Source: Streptomyces sp. NBC_01233 (GTDB lineage: Bacteria; Actinomycetota; Actinomycetes; Streptomycetales; Streptomycetaceae). From it: 64,000 bases of DNA. The DNA lies in contig NZ_CP108514.1 in assembly GCF_035989305.1 (NCBI RefSeq), positions 3,968,501 through 4,032,500 on the forward strand, given 5' to 3'. The notes beneath the pieces are model-generated. The model saw nothing but the letters and a program-made list of their open reading frames with translations, searched no databases and was not told where the DNA came from. Both the position numbers and the translations under genes were made by a program. Positions 51,978-61,259 of this stretch are shown here, piece after piece (the first letter of the stretch is position 1; the number at the start of each line of letters is the position of its first letter).

Positions 51978-52277
51978 ATGGCGAAGCGACCGAGGACGAC
52001 CGCCTTGAACGATTCGGCGGGCACTCCTGACACAGAGCGAACGGCCCTCGGGGCAACCCCTGACCTGGGCATAGAGCCCCGCGTCCTGATGAGCATCCGG
52101 GTATCGCGGGACTCGGGCCGGACGTGGTCGCCGAGCACACGGGTCCTGGAAGGCGACCCGTTCGACATCCTCTCCAACCCCGGCCGCTACCCCCCGTGCG
52201 AGTGCCCCCGCTGTGGCGGGACCTCGTCGTCGGTCCGTGCCCTTCAGCCGGCATCCATCGCGCCGGGGGCGGCGTAG
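51978..52277 (+). CDS. Small conserved hypothetical protein with CxCxxC motif
   Basis: 99 residues from ATG 51978. The most conserved-looking part is RVSRDSGRTWSPSTRVLEGD and the C-terminal RYPPCECPRC, a possible metal-binding cluster. Divergent from the XRE-TPR gene and behind the palindrome at 51913-51929, so probably controlled by that regulator. Function unknown. Confidence 0.6.
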   Translation: MAKRPRTTALNDSAGTPDTERTALGATPDLGIEPRVLMSIRVSRDSGRTWSPSTRVLEGDPFDILSNPGRYPPCECPRCGGTSSSVRALQPASIAPGAA

Positions 52278-52290
52278 TGGCCGCCTTCCG

Positions 52291-52437
52291 ACGTTGAAAG
52301 CTCCCTTAGAACGGGATTCCCGGGTACGTGGTCGAGCTCCGCGGGGCTGGCGCCAACAGCTCGCCGTGCTCCTCTACGCCGCCGCCGTCATCGTCCTGGT
52401 GGTCACCCTGGCCATCGCCGGTGATCCCGGCCGCTGA
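52291..52437 (+). CDS. Possible single-TM mini-protein
   Basis: From TTG 52291, 48 residues: a basic, Arg-rich start followed by a TM helix LAVLLYAAAVIVLVVTLAIA and GDPGR. It contains a rare TTA codon early on, so translation could be bldA-dependent. No clear ribosome binding site. The rest of 52278-52600 shows nothing else. Confidence 0.3.
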   Translation, partial: TLKAPLERDSRVRGRAPRGWRQQLAVLLYAAAVIVLVVTLAIAGDPGR

Positions 52438-52600
52438 CCGGCAACCGGCTTCCGGCATGAATTCCGCGTTCGCTCGATCCGTGGCCACACGCCACCCACG
52501 TCTCCCCACCGGCCCGGAAACAACCGGGCTGGTGAGGCACGCCCCATCGGGGCTGGGCCGGCATCCGTCGGCCCTGGACTTCCAGGAAACGGAGACACAC

Positions 52601-52756
52601 ATGGCAGCGCAGAAGGAAGACCTGCTGATCGGCGTCAAGAGCCTGATCAAGGTCCAGGACCGCTTCACCGCTGCGGCGGCGGAGTCCGACTCCACCGGCA
52701 CCTCCGCGGGGGACGACGGCGAGAACCGTGACGGCCTGAACCTCCCGCAGGAGTAG
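52601..52756 (+). CDS. 51-residue peptide upstream of the JmjC-cupin gene
   Basis: ATG 52601 with GGAG 7 bp upstream. A basic helical first half (KEDLLIGVKSLIKVQDRF) and an acidic, Ser/Thr/Gly-rich second half end GLNLPQE. It lies ~90 bp before a JmjC-cupin gene, the arrangement of a precursor peptide and a hydroxylase, but no RiPP family is recognised. Confidence 0.55.
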   Translation: MAAQKEDLLIGVKSLIKVQDRFTAAAAESDSTGTSAGDDGENRDGLNLPQE

Positions 52757-52845
52757 CACCACCAGCACGCCACAGCACCAACCGGGGGCTCGTCAACCAC
52801 GGCGGGCCCCCGGCCTCACGCCCATGACTCAGACCGGAGGAACAC

Positions 52846-53739
52846 GTGGACCACCACTTCGTCACCGCGATGGAGAAAGCCCTCGGCTGGGACGGCCCCA
52901 GGGGACTCGGAGCCGCTTTCGCCCGGGGAACGATCGAGGACCTCGATCTGCTCGATCGCCTGCTCAACCCCAAGAAATTGCTGGACCTGGTGATGCGCCG
53001 CAGCGTCACCACCCCCCAGTTCCGCATCTTCCAGGACGGCGCCGAACTGCACCCCGGCCGCTACATCCACCCCTCCGTCACTCGGCGGGGACAAGCCATC
53101 CCCATGGCCGACATGCACCGTGTCGGCGCGCTGATGCGCGAGGGCTGCACCATCGTTCTGGACGAGGTCGACTTCTTCGACCCGGCCATGGAAGCCACCT
53201 GCCGCGCGCTCCAGTGGTGGGCCCGTGAGCTGGTGCGGCCGATGGCCACGCCCTCCTCGGCAGCGCTTGCACCGCCCTGGCCGACGCGGCCCGCGAGGGC
53301 CTGTGCCGCACATGGGGTGTGTCTTCCTGGGACACCCGGCCGCTCGGCATGGTCGGGGTGGACGACCTGCCGTCTCCGGACGTCCTCATGGTCCGGGCCG
53401 GGTTCCTCGTGGGCATCGACCTCCTCGAATACCACCGCCGTCCTGCGCAGCGTCTGGCAGCCGGGCGAGACCTGGGGCATGAGCCCCCTCGGGGGTGGCA
53501 ACGGGAAGGTCTGGGAGGACTTCGACCCTCGCCCCTTCCTTCGACCGCCCCACGATGGCTTGTCCCGCGTGCAGGCAGCATTCCGTACGGCGTTCCACCT
53601 GCCGAGTGCTGCCGCGGTGGCCGCCGGCACCGACAACCCCGGTCACCTGGCCGAGCTGGTCCAGGCCCTGGGCGCGGATGTGAACACCACCGCCGTCAGT
53701 CAGTACCTGCGCGCCCTGCATGGGCACCGTCAGAGCTGA
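52846..53739 (+). pseudogene. Broken JmjC/cupin-4 gene fused to fragments of another gene
   Basis: GTG 52846 with GGAGG upstream. Residues ~1-130 match the N-terminal part of cupin-4/JmjC dioxygenases (FRIFQDGAELHPGRYIHPSV, CTIVLDEVDFFDPAMEATCR). At ~53238, where WWARELVR should run into the iron-binding cupin core, the sequence changes. A stretch in another frame reads DGHALLGSACTALADAAREG and MVGVDDLPSPDVLMVRAGFL. The original frame then resumes at ~53432 with WQPGETWGMSPLGGGNGKVW to a stop at 53739. Two coding shifts and no iron ligands show the enzyme is dead. Confidence 0.6.
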
Positions 53740-54590
53740 AGCTCAGCCACCAGGCGCTCGGCCTCATTCCGGGCCGGCACCAACAGCGGATCCCCCTCGT
53801 ACGCGTGGGGTCCGACGATCTTCGACAGGAAGAACAGCGACATCAGCTTGCCGTCCCGGCTCTCCAAGTCCGCACGCCGCTCCTGGCGGACGCGGTCCGC
53901 GAGCGCCGGGACGGCCAGCGCGTTGCCCCACAGCGTTGCGGCGTCCAGGCCCCGGGGCGCCATGCCCCAGTCCTCCCAGTCGATGATGGAGAACTCCGGT
54001 CCCATCACGTTGGCCCAGGTCAGATCCGCATGAGCCGGCGCCCACCGCTCGATGCGCGTATCGGCAAGGCCGGGGAAGACCTCACGGAGTGTCTGCGTCA
54101 CTTGCTCCTGGGTGATCGTCACCGTGTCCGGCGTCGCGATCCGCGGCGTCTGCTGGTCCCCGAGGGCGTCCAGCGAAGCCTTCAGCTCCGCCCACCACGC
54201 ATCCGGCAGGCCCGGGTCTTCGAGTACCAGGGCGCCCTTGGCGACAGACGGCGACGCAAGCAGCTCCAGCTCGTCCGCGCGCCACATAACCGGCTCGCCC
54301 GGCTCGCGCCACGCCACGCCCTGGTACCACTCGGGCATCGCGACCCCTTGCAGCACGGCAGCGGCCTCGGTCCCGTTCCAGCCCTGCGGGCCGATCCGCT
54401 CGAATCCCCGCCGCTCGATACGCACCCACGTATCCCGCTCCGTTCGGCCACCCAAGGAACGGCGCTTACGTACGAGCGCCTGCCGATCCAATCGCACGTG
54501 CAGGGCCCCCTCCACACGCTCCAGCACGTCTTCGACCGGCTGACGGCGCAGGTCCACTCGGGCAGAGACAGGCAGGGAAACAGCCATCAT
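53730..54590 (-). CDS. Aminoglycoside-phosphotransferase-like (APH) family protein
   Basis: About 286 residues from ATG 54590 or 54587, behind GAGGAGG. The kinase signature is RWAPAHADLTWANVMGPEFS followed by IIDWEDWG (Brenner His-x-Asp and metal-binding Asp). The overall shape is that of the APH/choline kinase family, with unknown substrate. The stop overlaps the convergent pseudogene by 10 bp. Confidence 0.8.
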   Translation of the reverse strand: MMAVSLPVSARVDLRRQPVEDVLERVEGALHVRLDRQALVRKRRSLGGRTERDTWVRIERRGFERIGPQGWNGTEAAAVLQGVAMPEWYQGVAWREPGEPVMWRADELELLASPSVAKGALVLEDPGLPDAWWAELKASLDALGDQQTPRIATPDTVTITQEQVTQTLREVFPGLADTRIERWAPAHADLTWANVMGPEFSIIDWEDWGMAPRGLDAATLWGNALAVPALADRVRQERRADLESRDGKLMSLFFLSKIVGPHAYEGDPLLVPARNEAERLVAELQL

Positions 54591-55139
54591 GACCTCCTCG
54601 GCGAACGGATGACCGTAGCAGCAGAGGCTCCCAGACACGACCTGCCCGTCAGCACTGGGAACTATCCCCGCGCGTGCAGGACGGTCCGCCCCGTCCGGAC
54701 GTGGTCGTCCCCCTTCGGATCCCATCCCAACCAGCGCTCAGTCGCCCTCATCGATCACCGTCTCGCCACCGCAGCCGCAGCCGCAGCCGCAGCCAGGCCA
54801 GTACGCTGCACCGGAAAGAATCCCGGGGCCACCCTTTGGTGGCAGCAAGGGCAGTGCGTCACCGTCAGAGGATCGATCCGCACGGGCCCGAAATCGACCT
54901 GCCGAGCTTCGGTCTCACGCCGATCCTTCTCGGCGGAGAATTCGCCAACGGCTCGACGGAACCTGGCGTGGGCGGTCCAGGCGTTCCCGCCTGGACCCAG
55001 CCTCCGCGAACGGGCACCCTCCGCCGATCGCGCGGCAGCACGACCCCGCCGCGCGGGGGAGCCTCCTCCCTCTACGGGTCACGGGAAATAGGGAGGTTGC
55101 CCGATCCCGGCACCCCCTCCTCAGACGGACGCTGGTCCG
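54591..55139. other. Gene-poor interval
   Basis: No supported gene. Contains a CAGCCG-type short tandem repeat (54771-54800) and frames that resemble fragments but lack starts and continuity. Confidence 0.5.
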
Positions 55140-56381
55140 ATGAGCAGTTGGGGAACGGGACGGGTCCTGCGGGACCGCGACGCGGGGCTGTATCTCGCCG
55201 GGGTGGTGGTCTCGGGGTTCGGCACGAGCGCGATGTGGCTGGTGGCCGGGATCTGGGTGAAGTCGCTGACCGGGTCGGATGCCCTCGCGGCGCTGACGGT
55301 GTTCGCCCTGTGGGCGCCGGTGCTGGCCGGGCCGGCGCTGGGGGCGCTCGCGGACCGGCTGCCGCGGCGGCCGGTGCTGGTCGGCGCCGGCCTCGTGATG
55401 GCCGCGGTGCTGCCCGTACTGCTCCTGCTCGATTCGGCGGACCGGGTGTGGCTGCTGTTCGCCGTCCTGCTGGTGTACGGGGTCTGCGGCACCCTCCACG
55501 ACGCGGCGGAGGCGGCCCTGGTGCCGCAGGCCGTCGACGGCCGGCTGCTCGGTGACTTCAACGGGCTGCGGATGACGGCGAACGAGGGCGTGAAGCTGCT
55601 CGCGCCGCTGCTGGGCGCGGGCCTGTTCGTCCGCTGCGGCGGAGCGTCGGTGGCACTGCTCGACGCGGTGACGTTCGCGCTGGCGGCGGGGATCTTCGCC
55701 CTGCTGCGGGTCCGCGAGGAGAAGCCGGAGCGGATCACGGGACCCGGTGGTTTCGCGCAGCTGCTGGAGGGCGGGCGGCAGCTGTGGGGCTCACCCGTGC
55801 TGCGGCCCCTGGTGCTGGCCGGCGCCGCGGTGATGTTCCTGGCGGGTCTGAACGGCGCGGTGATCTACGCGGTCGCCGACGGCGTGCTGGGGCACGCGCC
55901 CACCTACGTGGGGGTGCTGTACGCGGTGCAGGGCGCCGGTTCCGTCCTGAGCGGCCTCGCGGCGGGCCCGCTCCTGCGATGGTTGCCGGAGCGGGTGTTC
56001 ACGGCCGCGGGAGCGGCCGTGTTCGCGCTGGGCGTCGGGGCCAGGGCGCTGCCGTACGACGCGGCGGCGCTGGCGGGCAGTGCGGCGATCGGCGCGGGGC
56101 TGCCGTGCGTGCTGGTCGCCGCACTGACCGCGGTGCAGCGCGAGGTCCCGAACGCCGTCCTGGGCCGCGCGGCCGCCACGGCCAACACCCTGGTCTTCGT
56201 ACCGAATGCGCTGGCCCTGGCGCTGGGGGCCGGACTGGTGGCCCTCGTGGACGTACGGGTGCTGCTGCCGGTGCTCACGGTGGCGGGCCTGGCCGTGGCA
56301 CTGCTGCTCGTGACAGCGCGGCCGGGAGAGGGGACGGAGCCGCGCGGCGACGGTGCGCGCCGCGCGGCCGGTCGGTCCTGA
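55140..56381 (+). CDS. MFS transporter, probable drug exporter
   Basis: A 413-residue, ~12-TM protein from ATG 55140. MFS motif A in LGALADRLPRRPVLVGAGLV. A cytoplasmic central loop (REEKPERITGPGG) lies between two six-helix halves. Similar to the MFS_3 enterobactin/macrolide exporters by overall pattern. A short Arg/Gly tail ends just before the convergent amidohydrolase gene. Confidence 0.88.
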   Translation: MSSWGTGRVLRDRDAGLYLAGVVVSGFGTSAMWLVAGIWVKSLTGSDALAALTVFALWAPVLAGPALGALADRLPRRPVLVGAGLVMAAVLPVLLLLDSADRVWLLFAVLLVYGVCGTLHDAAEAALVPQAVDGRLLGDFNGLRMTANEGVKLLAPLLGAGLFVRCGGASVALLDAVTFALAAGIFALLRVREEKPERITGPGGFAQLLEGGRQLWGSPVLRPLVLAGAAVMFLAGLNGAVIYAVADGVLGHAPTYVGVLYAVQGAGSVLSGLAAGPLLRWLPERVFTAAGAAVFALGVGARALPYDAAALAGSAAIGAGLPCVLVAALTAVQREVPNAVLGRAAATANTLVFVPNALALALGAGLVALVDVRVLLPVLTVAGLAVALLLVTARPGEGTEPRGDGARRAAGRS

Positions 56382-56400
56382 TGGCCGGTCGGTCCCGGGG

Positions 56401-57627
56401 TTACGCCCCCGGTCCCGCCCACAGGCCGTCCGCCGTGAGCCCCAGCAGGTCGATCGCGTTACCGCGCACGATGCGGTCCACCACGTCCGGTGCCAGGTGG
56501 CCCATCTGCGCCTCGCCGACCTCGCGGGACTTCGGCCAGGTCGAGTCGGAGTGCGGGTAGTCCGTCTCGTAGAGGACGTTGCCGACGCCGATCGAGTTGA
56601 GGTTCTTCAGGCCGAAGGCGTCGTCGAAGAAGCAGCCGAAGACGTGCTCCGCGAAGAGCTCCGACGGCGGGCGCAGCACCTTGTCCGCGACTCCGCCCCA
56701 GCCCCGGTTCTCCTCCCAGACCACGTCCGCCCGTTCGAGGATGTACGGGATCCAGCCGATCTGGCCCTCCGCGTACATGATCTTCAGGTGGGGGAAGCGC
56801 TCGAACTTGCCGCTCATCAGCCAGTCGACCATCGAGAAGCAGCAGTTGGCGAAGGTGATGGTGGAGCCGACCGCCGGCGGGGCGTCCGCGGACGTGGACG
56901 GCATGCGGGAGGAGGAGCCGATGTGCATGGCGATGACCGTGCCGGTCTCGTTGCACGCCTCCAGGAAGGGGTCCCAGTCGTCCGTGTGGATGGACGGGAG
57001 GCCCAGGTGCGGGGGTATCTCCGAGAAGGCGACCGCGCGCACGCCGCGCGCCGCGTTGCGGCGGACCTCCGCGGCGGCCAGGCGGGCGTCCCAGAGCGGG
57101 ATCAGGGTGAGGGGGATGAGGCGGCCGCGCGCGTCGGGGCCGCACCATTCCTCGACCATCCAGTCGTTGTAGGCCCGTACGCCGAGCAGTCCCAGCTCAC
57201 GGTCCTTGGCCTCGGTGAAGGTCTGGCCGCAGAAGCGGGGGAAGGTCGGGAAGCACAGGGCGGACTGGACGTGGTTGACGTCCATGTCGGCGAGGCGGTC
57301 GGGAACCGAGAAGGACCCCGGGCGCATCTGCTCGTAGGTGATGACTTCCAGTTTGATCTCGTCGCGGTCGTACCCGACGGCCGTGTCGAGGCGGGTGAGC
57401 GGCCGGTGCAGGTCCTCGTACACCCACCAGTCGCCGATCGGGCCGTCGTCGCCCCTGGCTCCCATGACGGGGGCGAACCTGCCGCCGAGGAAGGTCATTT
57501 CCTTCAAGGGGGCGCGGACGACGCGGGGGCCGGTGTCCTGGTACTTGGACGGGAGCCGGTCCCGCCAGACGTGGGGGGGCTCAACCGTGTGGTCGTCCAC
57601 CGAGATGATCTTCGGGAAGGTCTCCAT
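56401..57627 (-). CDS. Amidohydrolase-family (ACMSD-like) protein (regulon member)
   Basis: A 408-residue TIM-barrel metalloprotein from ATG 57627. The opening IISVDDHTVEPPHVWRDRLP holds the first metal ligands (DxH). Further on are VIAMHIGSSSRMPS (His), MYAEGQIGWIPYILERAD and VLYETDYPHSDSTWP with the late Asp. The family covers decarboxylases and hydrolases in aromatic and steroid-like catabolism. Operator copy 6 lies 22 bp upstream of the start. Confidence 0.92.
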   Translation of the reverse strand: METFPKIISVDDHTVEPPHVWRDRLPSKYQDTGPRVVRAPLKEMTFLGGRFAPVMGARGDDGPIGDWWVYEDLHRPLTRLDTAVGYDRDEIKLEVITYEQMRPGSFSVPDRLADMDVNHVQSALCFPTFPRFCGQTFTEAKDRELGLLGVRAYNDWMVEEWCGPDARGRLIPLTLIPLWDARLAAAEVRRNAARGVRAVAFSEIPPHLGLPSIHTDDWDPFLEACNETGTVIAMHIGSSSRMPSTSADAPPAVGSTITFANCCFSMVDWLMSGKFERFPHLKIMYAEGQIGWIPYILERADVVWEENRGWGGVADKVLRPPSELFAEHVFGCFFDDAFGLKNLNSIGVGNVLYETDYPHSDSTWPKSREVGEAQMGHLAPDVVDRIVRGNAIDLLGLTADGLWAGPGA

Positions 57628-57648
57628 GGCTCATACGGTAGCGCTGAT

Positions 57649-57663
57649 CTGACGAACCGTCAG
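57649..57663. promoter_or_regulatory. Operator copy 6, CTGACG-AAC-CGTCAG
   Basis: A perfect 6-3-6 palindrome 22 bp upstream of the amidohydrolase start, and 97 bp from the AfsR-like regulator gene. Confidence 0.8.
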
Positions 57664-57759
57664 CTAGTTGGTCCGTGATCGGCCATGGACGGGCTGACGT
57701 GTACGCGCAAGACAGGGCAGACTGACCCTTACACCGAACGGAAGGCAGGGGGACGACAG

Positions 57760-60700
57760 ATGGACGGCGTACCGGCCATCCCGCACCCGCGGAAGCATCC
57801 CGAGGGAGCCCGGCCCACCAGCACGTCCAAACACCCGGCCCCGGCCCCGACCCCGGACCCCGCCCCGGCCGCCACCTCCGCCGCCCCCGCCACGGCCGCC
57901 GCCCCGGCCGAGTCCCGCTTCGCCGTCCTCGGCCCCGTCCGCGCCTGGCGCGGCGCCGAGCTCCTGCCCTCCGGCACCCCCCAGCAGCGCGCCCTGCTCG
58001 CCGTCCTGCTGCTGCGCGACGGCCGCACCGCCACCGCGCCCGAGCTCATCGACGCCATCTGGGGCGAGGACCCGCCGCAGCAGGCCCTCGCCACCATCCG
58101 CACGTACGCCTCCCGCCTGCGCAAGGTCGTCGCTCCCGGGCTGCTCGTCACCGAGTCCGGCGGCTACGCCATCCGGCTGCGCTCCGCCGCCACCCTCGAC
58201 CTCGGCATCGCCCGCAGCCTCGCCGCCGACGCCGACAGCGCCCGCGCCGCCGGGGACCGCTCCCTCGCCCGCACGCTCCTGGCCCGCGCCCTCGACCTGT
58301 GGGAGGGCGAGCCCCTCGCCGGGGTCCCCGGCCCGCACGCCGAGACCGAGCGCACCCGGCTCGCCGAATGGCGCCTCCAGCTGCTGGAGACCCGCCTCGA
58401 CCTCGACCTGGAGGTCGGCCACCACGCCGAGGCCGTCTCCGAGCTCACCGCCCTCACCGCCGCCCACCCGCTGCAGGAACGCCTGCGCGAGCTGCTCATG
58501 CTCGCGCTCTACCGCAGCGGCCGGCAGGCCGAGGCCCTCGCCGTCTACGCCGACACCCGCCGCCTCCTCGCCGACGAACTCGGCGTCGACCCGCGCCCCG
58601 AACTCGCCGCGCTCCAGCAGCGCATCCTGTCCGCCGACGCCGATCTCGCCCGCGCGGAAGACCCGGCCCCGGCCGCCGCGACCGTCCACGTGTGGCCCGC
58701 CCAGTTGCCCGCGACCGTGCCCGACTTCACCGGCCGATCCAGCTTCGTCGACGAGCTCGGCGCCATCCTGTCCGGCGGCGCCCAGGACCAGGTCATGGCC
58801 GTCTCCGCGCTCGCCGGCATCGGCGGCGTCGGCAAGACCACCCTCGCCGTGCACGTCGCCCACGCCGCCCGCCCGCACTTCCCCGACGGACAGCTCTACG
58901 TCGACCTCCAGGGCACCGAGGCCCGCCCCGCGGAGCCGGAAGCCGTCCTCGGCTCCTTCCTGCGCGCGCTCGGCACCCCCGACACCGCCATTCCCGACTC
59001 CCCCGCCGACCGGGCCGCGCTCTACCGCTCCACCCTCGACGGCCGCCGCGTCCTGGTCCTGCTCGACAACGCCCGCGACGCCGCCCAGGTCCGCCCGCTG
59101 CTGCCCGGCACCGCCGGCTGCGCCGCCCTCGTCACCAGCCGGGTCCGCATGGCGGGCCTCGCCGGGGCCCATCTCGTCGACCTCGACGTGATGAGCCCCG
59201 AGGAGGCCCTCCAGCTCTTCACCCGGATCGTCGGCGAGGAGCGCGTGCGCGCCGAACGCCAGGCCGCCCTCGACGTCGTCGGCGCCTGCGGCTTCCTGCC
59301 GCTGGCCATCCGCATCGCCGCCTCCCGGCTCGCCGCCCGCCGCACCTGGACCGTCTCCGTCCTCGCCGCCAAGCTGGGCGACGAGCGCCGCCGCCTCGAC
59401 GAGCTCCAGGCCGGCGACCTCGCCGTCAAAGCCACCTTCGAGCTCGGCTACGGCCAGCTGGAACCCGCTCAGCAGCGCGCCTTCCGCCTCCTCGGCCTCG
59501 CCGACGGCCCCGACATCTCCCTCTCGGCGGCCGCCGCCGTCCTCGACCTCCCCGAGTACGACACCGAGGACCTCCTCGAAACCTTGGTCGACTGCTCCCT
59601 GCTCGAATCCGCCGCCCCCGGCCGCTACCGCTTCCACGACCTCGTACGCCTCTACGCGCGTGCCTGCGCCGAGCGCGACGAGCAGCCCCCGGGCGGGCGC
59701 GAGGCGGCCCTGGACCGGCTGCTGGACTTCTACCTGGCCACCGCCTCCGGGGTGTACGCCCTGGAACGCCCCGGCGACCGGCTGCCGGCCCACCTCTCCG
59801 ACACCCACTACCCCGGGCTGGTCTTCGCCGAGCCGCGCGCCGCCCTGGACTGGCTGTACGCCGAGGCCGACCCGCTGCTGGCGTGCGTACGGCAGGCAGC
59901 CGCACGGGGCGGCGAGACGCTGGTCCTGCGGCGGGCCGTGGACCTGCTGTGGGCGGCCAAGGACCTCGCCGAGTCCGGGGCCAACTCCAAGCAGTACGAG
60001 TCGGCAGCCGTCGCCCTGCGCGACGCCGGCCAGGCCGCCAAGGACCCGTACGCGGAGGGCCGCGCCCGCACCACCCTCACCAACGTCCACCTGGTCGCCG
60101 GCCGGTTCACCGCGGCCGACGACGAGGCCCGCCAGGCCACCGTGCTCGCCCGCGAAGCCGGCGACCCGCTGCCCAGCTGCTGGGCGCCCAACGACCGCGG
60201 GATCATCGCCCTGTACGAAGGGCGGCACGCGGACGGCGAGCGGTACCTGCTGGAGGCCATCGAGAACTTCCGCGCCGACGCCAACAACGTCGGCGAGGCC
60301 AGCGCCCTGTGCAACCTGTCCCGCATCCACGTGGAGCTGGGCCGCCTCTCCAGCGCCATAGACCTCGCCCAGCAGGGCATCGCCATCTACGACCGGATGG
60401 GCCTGACCCTGCGCCTGGCCAACGGCCGCTACGCGCTGGGCATCGCGCTCACCCAGGCCGGCCGCCTCGGCGAGGCCCTCACCCAGCTCACCGAGGCGCT
60501 GTCCCTGTTCCACGAGAACCGGCAGCCGCTGTGGGAGGGCGTGACCCACTTCCGGCTCGCCGTCGCCCACCTGGCTGCGCGCCGGCCCACCCTGGCCGCC
60601 TCGCACGCCGAGCAGGCGATCGCGCTGCGCGGCATCGGCGGGGAATGGCGCCGGGCGACCGTGCTGACGGTGCTGGGCAAGGCGCTGCGGCGGCTGGGGC

Positions 60701-60813
60701 AGACGGACCGGGCGCGGGCGTGCTGGCGCGACGCGGAGGCCGTCTTCCGGCAGCTTGGGTCCACCGAACTGGCCGAGGTGCAGGCCCTGCTAGCCTCGGA
60801 GATCGCAGCCTGA
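57760..60813 (+). CDS. AfsR/SARP-like regulator: BTAD - NB-ARC - TPR
   Basis: 1,017 residues from ATG 57760 (GGGGGAC upstream); ATG-like codons further up are less likely. Pro/Ala-rich start, then the OmpR-type DNA-binding and BTAD region (FAVLGPVRAW to VDPRPELAALQQRI, ~50-290). The NB-ARC ATPase has P-loop GIGGVGKTTL (~351) and Walker B RVLVLLDNA. A C-terminal TPR array follows (YALGIALTQAGRLGEALTQL). The architecture is that of AfsR, which integrates signals to activate secondary metabolism. The small repeat-peptide gene 172 bp downstream is a probable partner. Confidence 0.93.
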   Translation: MDGVPAIPHPRKHPEGARPTSTSKHPAPAPTPDPAPAATSAAPATAAAPAESRFAVLGPVRAWRGAELLPSGTPQQRALLAVLLLRDGRTATAPELIDAIWGEDPPQQALATIRTYASRLRKVVAPGLLVTESGGYAIRLRSAATLDLGIARSLAADADSARAAGDRSLARTLLARALDLWEGEPLAGVPGPHAETERTRLAEWRLQLLETRLDLDLEVGHHAEAVSELTALTAAHPLQERLRELLMLALYRSGRQAEALAVYADTRRLLADELGVDPRPELAALQQRILSADADLARAEDPAPAAATVHVWPAQLPATVPDFTGRSSFVDELGAILSGGAQDQVMAVSALAGIGGVGKTTLAVHVAHAARPHFPDGQLYVDLQGTEARPAEPEAVLGSFLRALGTPDTAIPDSPADRAALYRSTLDGRRVLVLLDNARDAAQVRPLLPGTAGCAALVTSRVRMAGLAGAHLVDLDVMSPEEALQLFTRIVGEERVRAERQAALDVVGACGFLPLAIRIAASRLAARRTWTVSVLAAKLGDERRRLDELQAGDLAVKATFELGYGQLEPAQQRAFRLLGLADGPDISLSAAAAVLDLPEYDTEDLLETLVDCSLLESAAPGRYRFHDLVRLYARACAERDEQPPGGREAALDRLLDFYLATASGVYALERPGDRLPAHLSDTHYPGLVFAEPRAALDWLYAEADPLLACVRQAAARGGETLVLRRAVDLLWAAKDLAESGANSKQYESAAVALRDAGQAAKDPYAEGRARTTLTNVHLVAGRFTAADDEARQATVLAREAGDPLPSCWAPNDRGIIALYEGRHADGERYLLEAIENFRADANNVGEASALCNLSRIHVELGRLSSAIDLAQQGIAIYDRMGLTLRLANGRYALGIALTQAGRLGEALTQLTEALSLFHENRQPLWEGVTHFRLAVAHLAARRPTLAASHAEQAIALRGIGGEWRRATVLTVLGKALRRLGQTDRARACWRDAEAVFRQLGSTELAEVQALLASEIAA

Positions 60814-60985
60814 CCTGCGACGATCCCCGTTGAACGAGCCGTTCATCGTTCGTTTATCGCCGCTCGGCACGATAGGTGCATCGACCCGGCGCGTCGGGGG
60901 GCATCCGGGTCGGTTGGAGGACCACCCGCTCGGCGGTCATCGGGGGAATCGCCGAGCGGGCCCTACCCATCCACCAGGAGAACCG

Positions 60986-61198
60986 ATGACGACGAACGAG
61001 AACATCCTGCCGGCCGACGGTGACAGCAAGTCGCTCGACAACCACGCCCCGGGCGTCGACGTCGAGACTCTGGACAACCACGCCTCGGGCATCGAGATCA
61101 AGCCGCTCGAGCCGACTCCGGCTCCCGTGCCGGCCCCGGCGACGCCGGCCGAGGAGATCCAGACCATGGACAACCACGCGTCCGGTCCGCGCCCGTAA
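60986..61198 (+). CDS. 70-residue peptide with three DNHA-type repeats
   Basis: ATG 60986 with AGGAG upstream. Three repeats: SLDNHAPGVDVE, TLDNHASGIEIK and TMDNHASGPRP. They are separated by a Pro/Ala linker. Small proteins with LDNHA repeats occur beside SARP/AfsR-type regulators in Streptomyces and have been annotated there only as 'sigma-like' or hypothetical. It could be a signal peptide, ligand or RiPP-like precursor; nothing here decides between these. A strong terminator follows. Confidence 0.8.
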   Translation: MTTNENILPADGDSKSLDNHAPGVDVETLDNHASGIEIKPLEPTPAPVPAPATPAEEIQTMDNHASGPRP

Positions 61199-61259
61199 CA
61201 CCACGCACACGGCACGACGCAGGAACGCAAGACGTACGGGGGATTCAACGGGGGAACGG

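Noticed and set aside
54674..55139. Coding frames before the MFS gene at 55140
   Set aside because: Several frames look partly protein-like but none has a start, ribosome binding site or recognisable family.
57664..60606. 980-codon minus-strand ORF opposite the AfsR-like gene
   Set aside because: Gly/Ala/Glu-rich shadow; the plus strand encodes a recognisable BTAD-NB-ARC-TPR protein.
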